NCBI GenBank assembly: GCA_039812545.1
Contig: JBDIAR010000194.1
Span: 1 to 5,948 of the forward strand
Direction: 5' to 3'
DNA from: JBDIAR01 sp039812545
GTDB taxonomy: Bacteria; Actinomycetota; Actinomycetes; Actinomycetales; Dermatophilaceae
Length of the DNA stretch: 5,948 nt
Shown: positions 5,892-5,948 of the stretch, in pieces
Layout: each line of letters starts with the position of its first letter
How positions within the stretch are numbered: the stretch's first letter is position 1
Made by a program: the position numbers and the translations under genes
Notes under the pieces: generated by a model
Told to the model about the DNA's origin: nothing
Databases searched by the model: none
What the model saw: only the letters and a program-made list of their open reading frames with translations

Positions 5892-5929
5892 TTGGACTTG
5901 TGCGTCGATCAGAGTTACGATATTATATT
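5892..5929 (+). promoter_or_regulatory. promoter candidate in an AT-rich island at the right edge
   Basis: The stretch 5911-5934 is about 25% GC, in sharp contrast with the rest of the window. Two overlapping arrangements fit a housekeeping promoter: TTGGAC (5892-5897) with TACGAT (5916-5921) at 18 nt, or TTGTGC (5898-5903) with TATTAT (5921-5926) at 17 nt. The second would place the transcript start at or next to the A of the ATG at 5933. Confidence 0.5.
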
Positions 5930-5932
5930 GGT

Positions 5933-5948
5933 ATGCCAGACAGCCCGT
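5933..5948 (+). CDS. probable start of a gene cut by the window edge
   Basis: ATG at 5933 opens a frame reading Met-Pro-Asp-Ser-Pro to the end of the window. Only five codons are visible, so no product can be named. It is supported by the promoter-like sequence directly upstream and by the absence of any other start nearby. There is no Shine-Dalgarno sequence, since the preceding bases are AT-rich, so if real it is probably translated from a leaderless or near-leaderless transcript. Confidence 0.35.

Overview
The window is a GC-rich chromosomal segment that looks actinobacterial. Third codon positions are strongly biased to G/C, the long frames on the opposite strand are open because of that bias, and the lipoprotein, the FdhD and the PH-domain gene with its small membrane partner all look actinobacterial. 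I cannot name the family or genus from sequence alone. No rRNA, tRNA, CRISPR array, insertion sequence or phage gene is visible.

Layout: (1) 107-574 (+) encodes a small secreted lipoprotein with one C-terminal beta-rich domain. It is closed off by a perfect 18-bp hairpin at 591-631. (2) 752-3738 (+) is a two-gene operon, pntA-pntB, separated by 5 nt. It encodes a complete proton-translocating NAD(P) transhydrogenase of the two-subunit type known from E. coli. (3) 3739-3894 is a convergent intergenic spacer with a 14-bp hairpin and four degenerate 21-23-bp tandem repeats. (4) 4648-3895 (-) is a two-gene operon: a 56-residue single-pass membrane protein, then a two-TM protein with a bacterial PH domain. 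(5) 4649-4898 is a divergent intergenic region with an exact dyad, a short direct repeat and four 15-bp tandem units. (6) 4899-5792 (+) is fdhD, the sulfurtransferase that activates formate dehydrogenase. (7) 5793-5948 is a spacer ending in an AT-rich promoter-like stretch placed so that transcription would start at or next to an ATG at 5933. This is probably the start of another gene, cut by the window edge.

The genes do not form one pathway. PntAB uses the proton gradient to make NADPH from NADH, and FdhD supports formate oxidation to NADH, so both touch redox metabolism, but they belong to separate transcription units. The lipoprotein and the PH/small-protein pair are probably envelope-associated and of unknown function.

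The most unusual signal cuts across genes. The heptamer GGCATAC (or its complement GTATGCC) occurs 13 times in under 6 kb, where base composition predicts fewer than one. It falls in several reading frames and accounts for the only ATA and TAT codons I found in pntA and pntB. Two copies form an inverted pair in the divergent promoter region. This suggests selection on the DNA word itself, such as a protein recognition, modification or uptake-type sequence, rather than on protein sequence.
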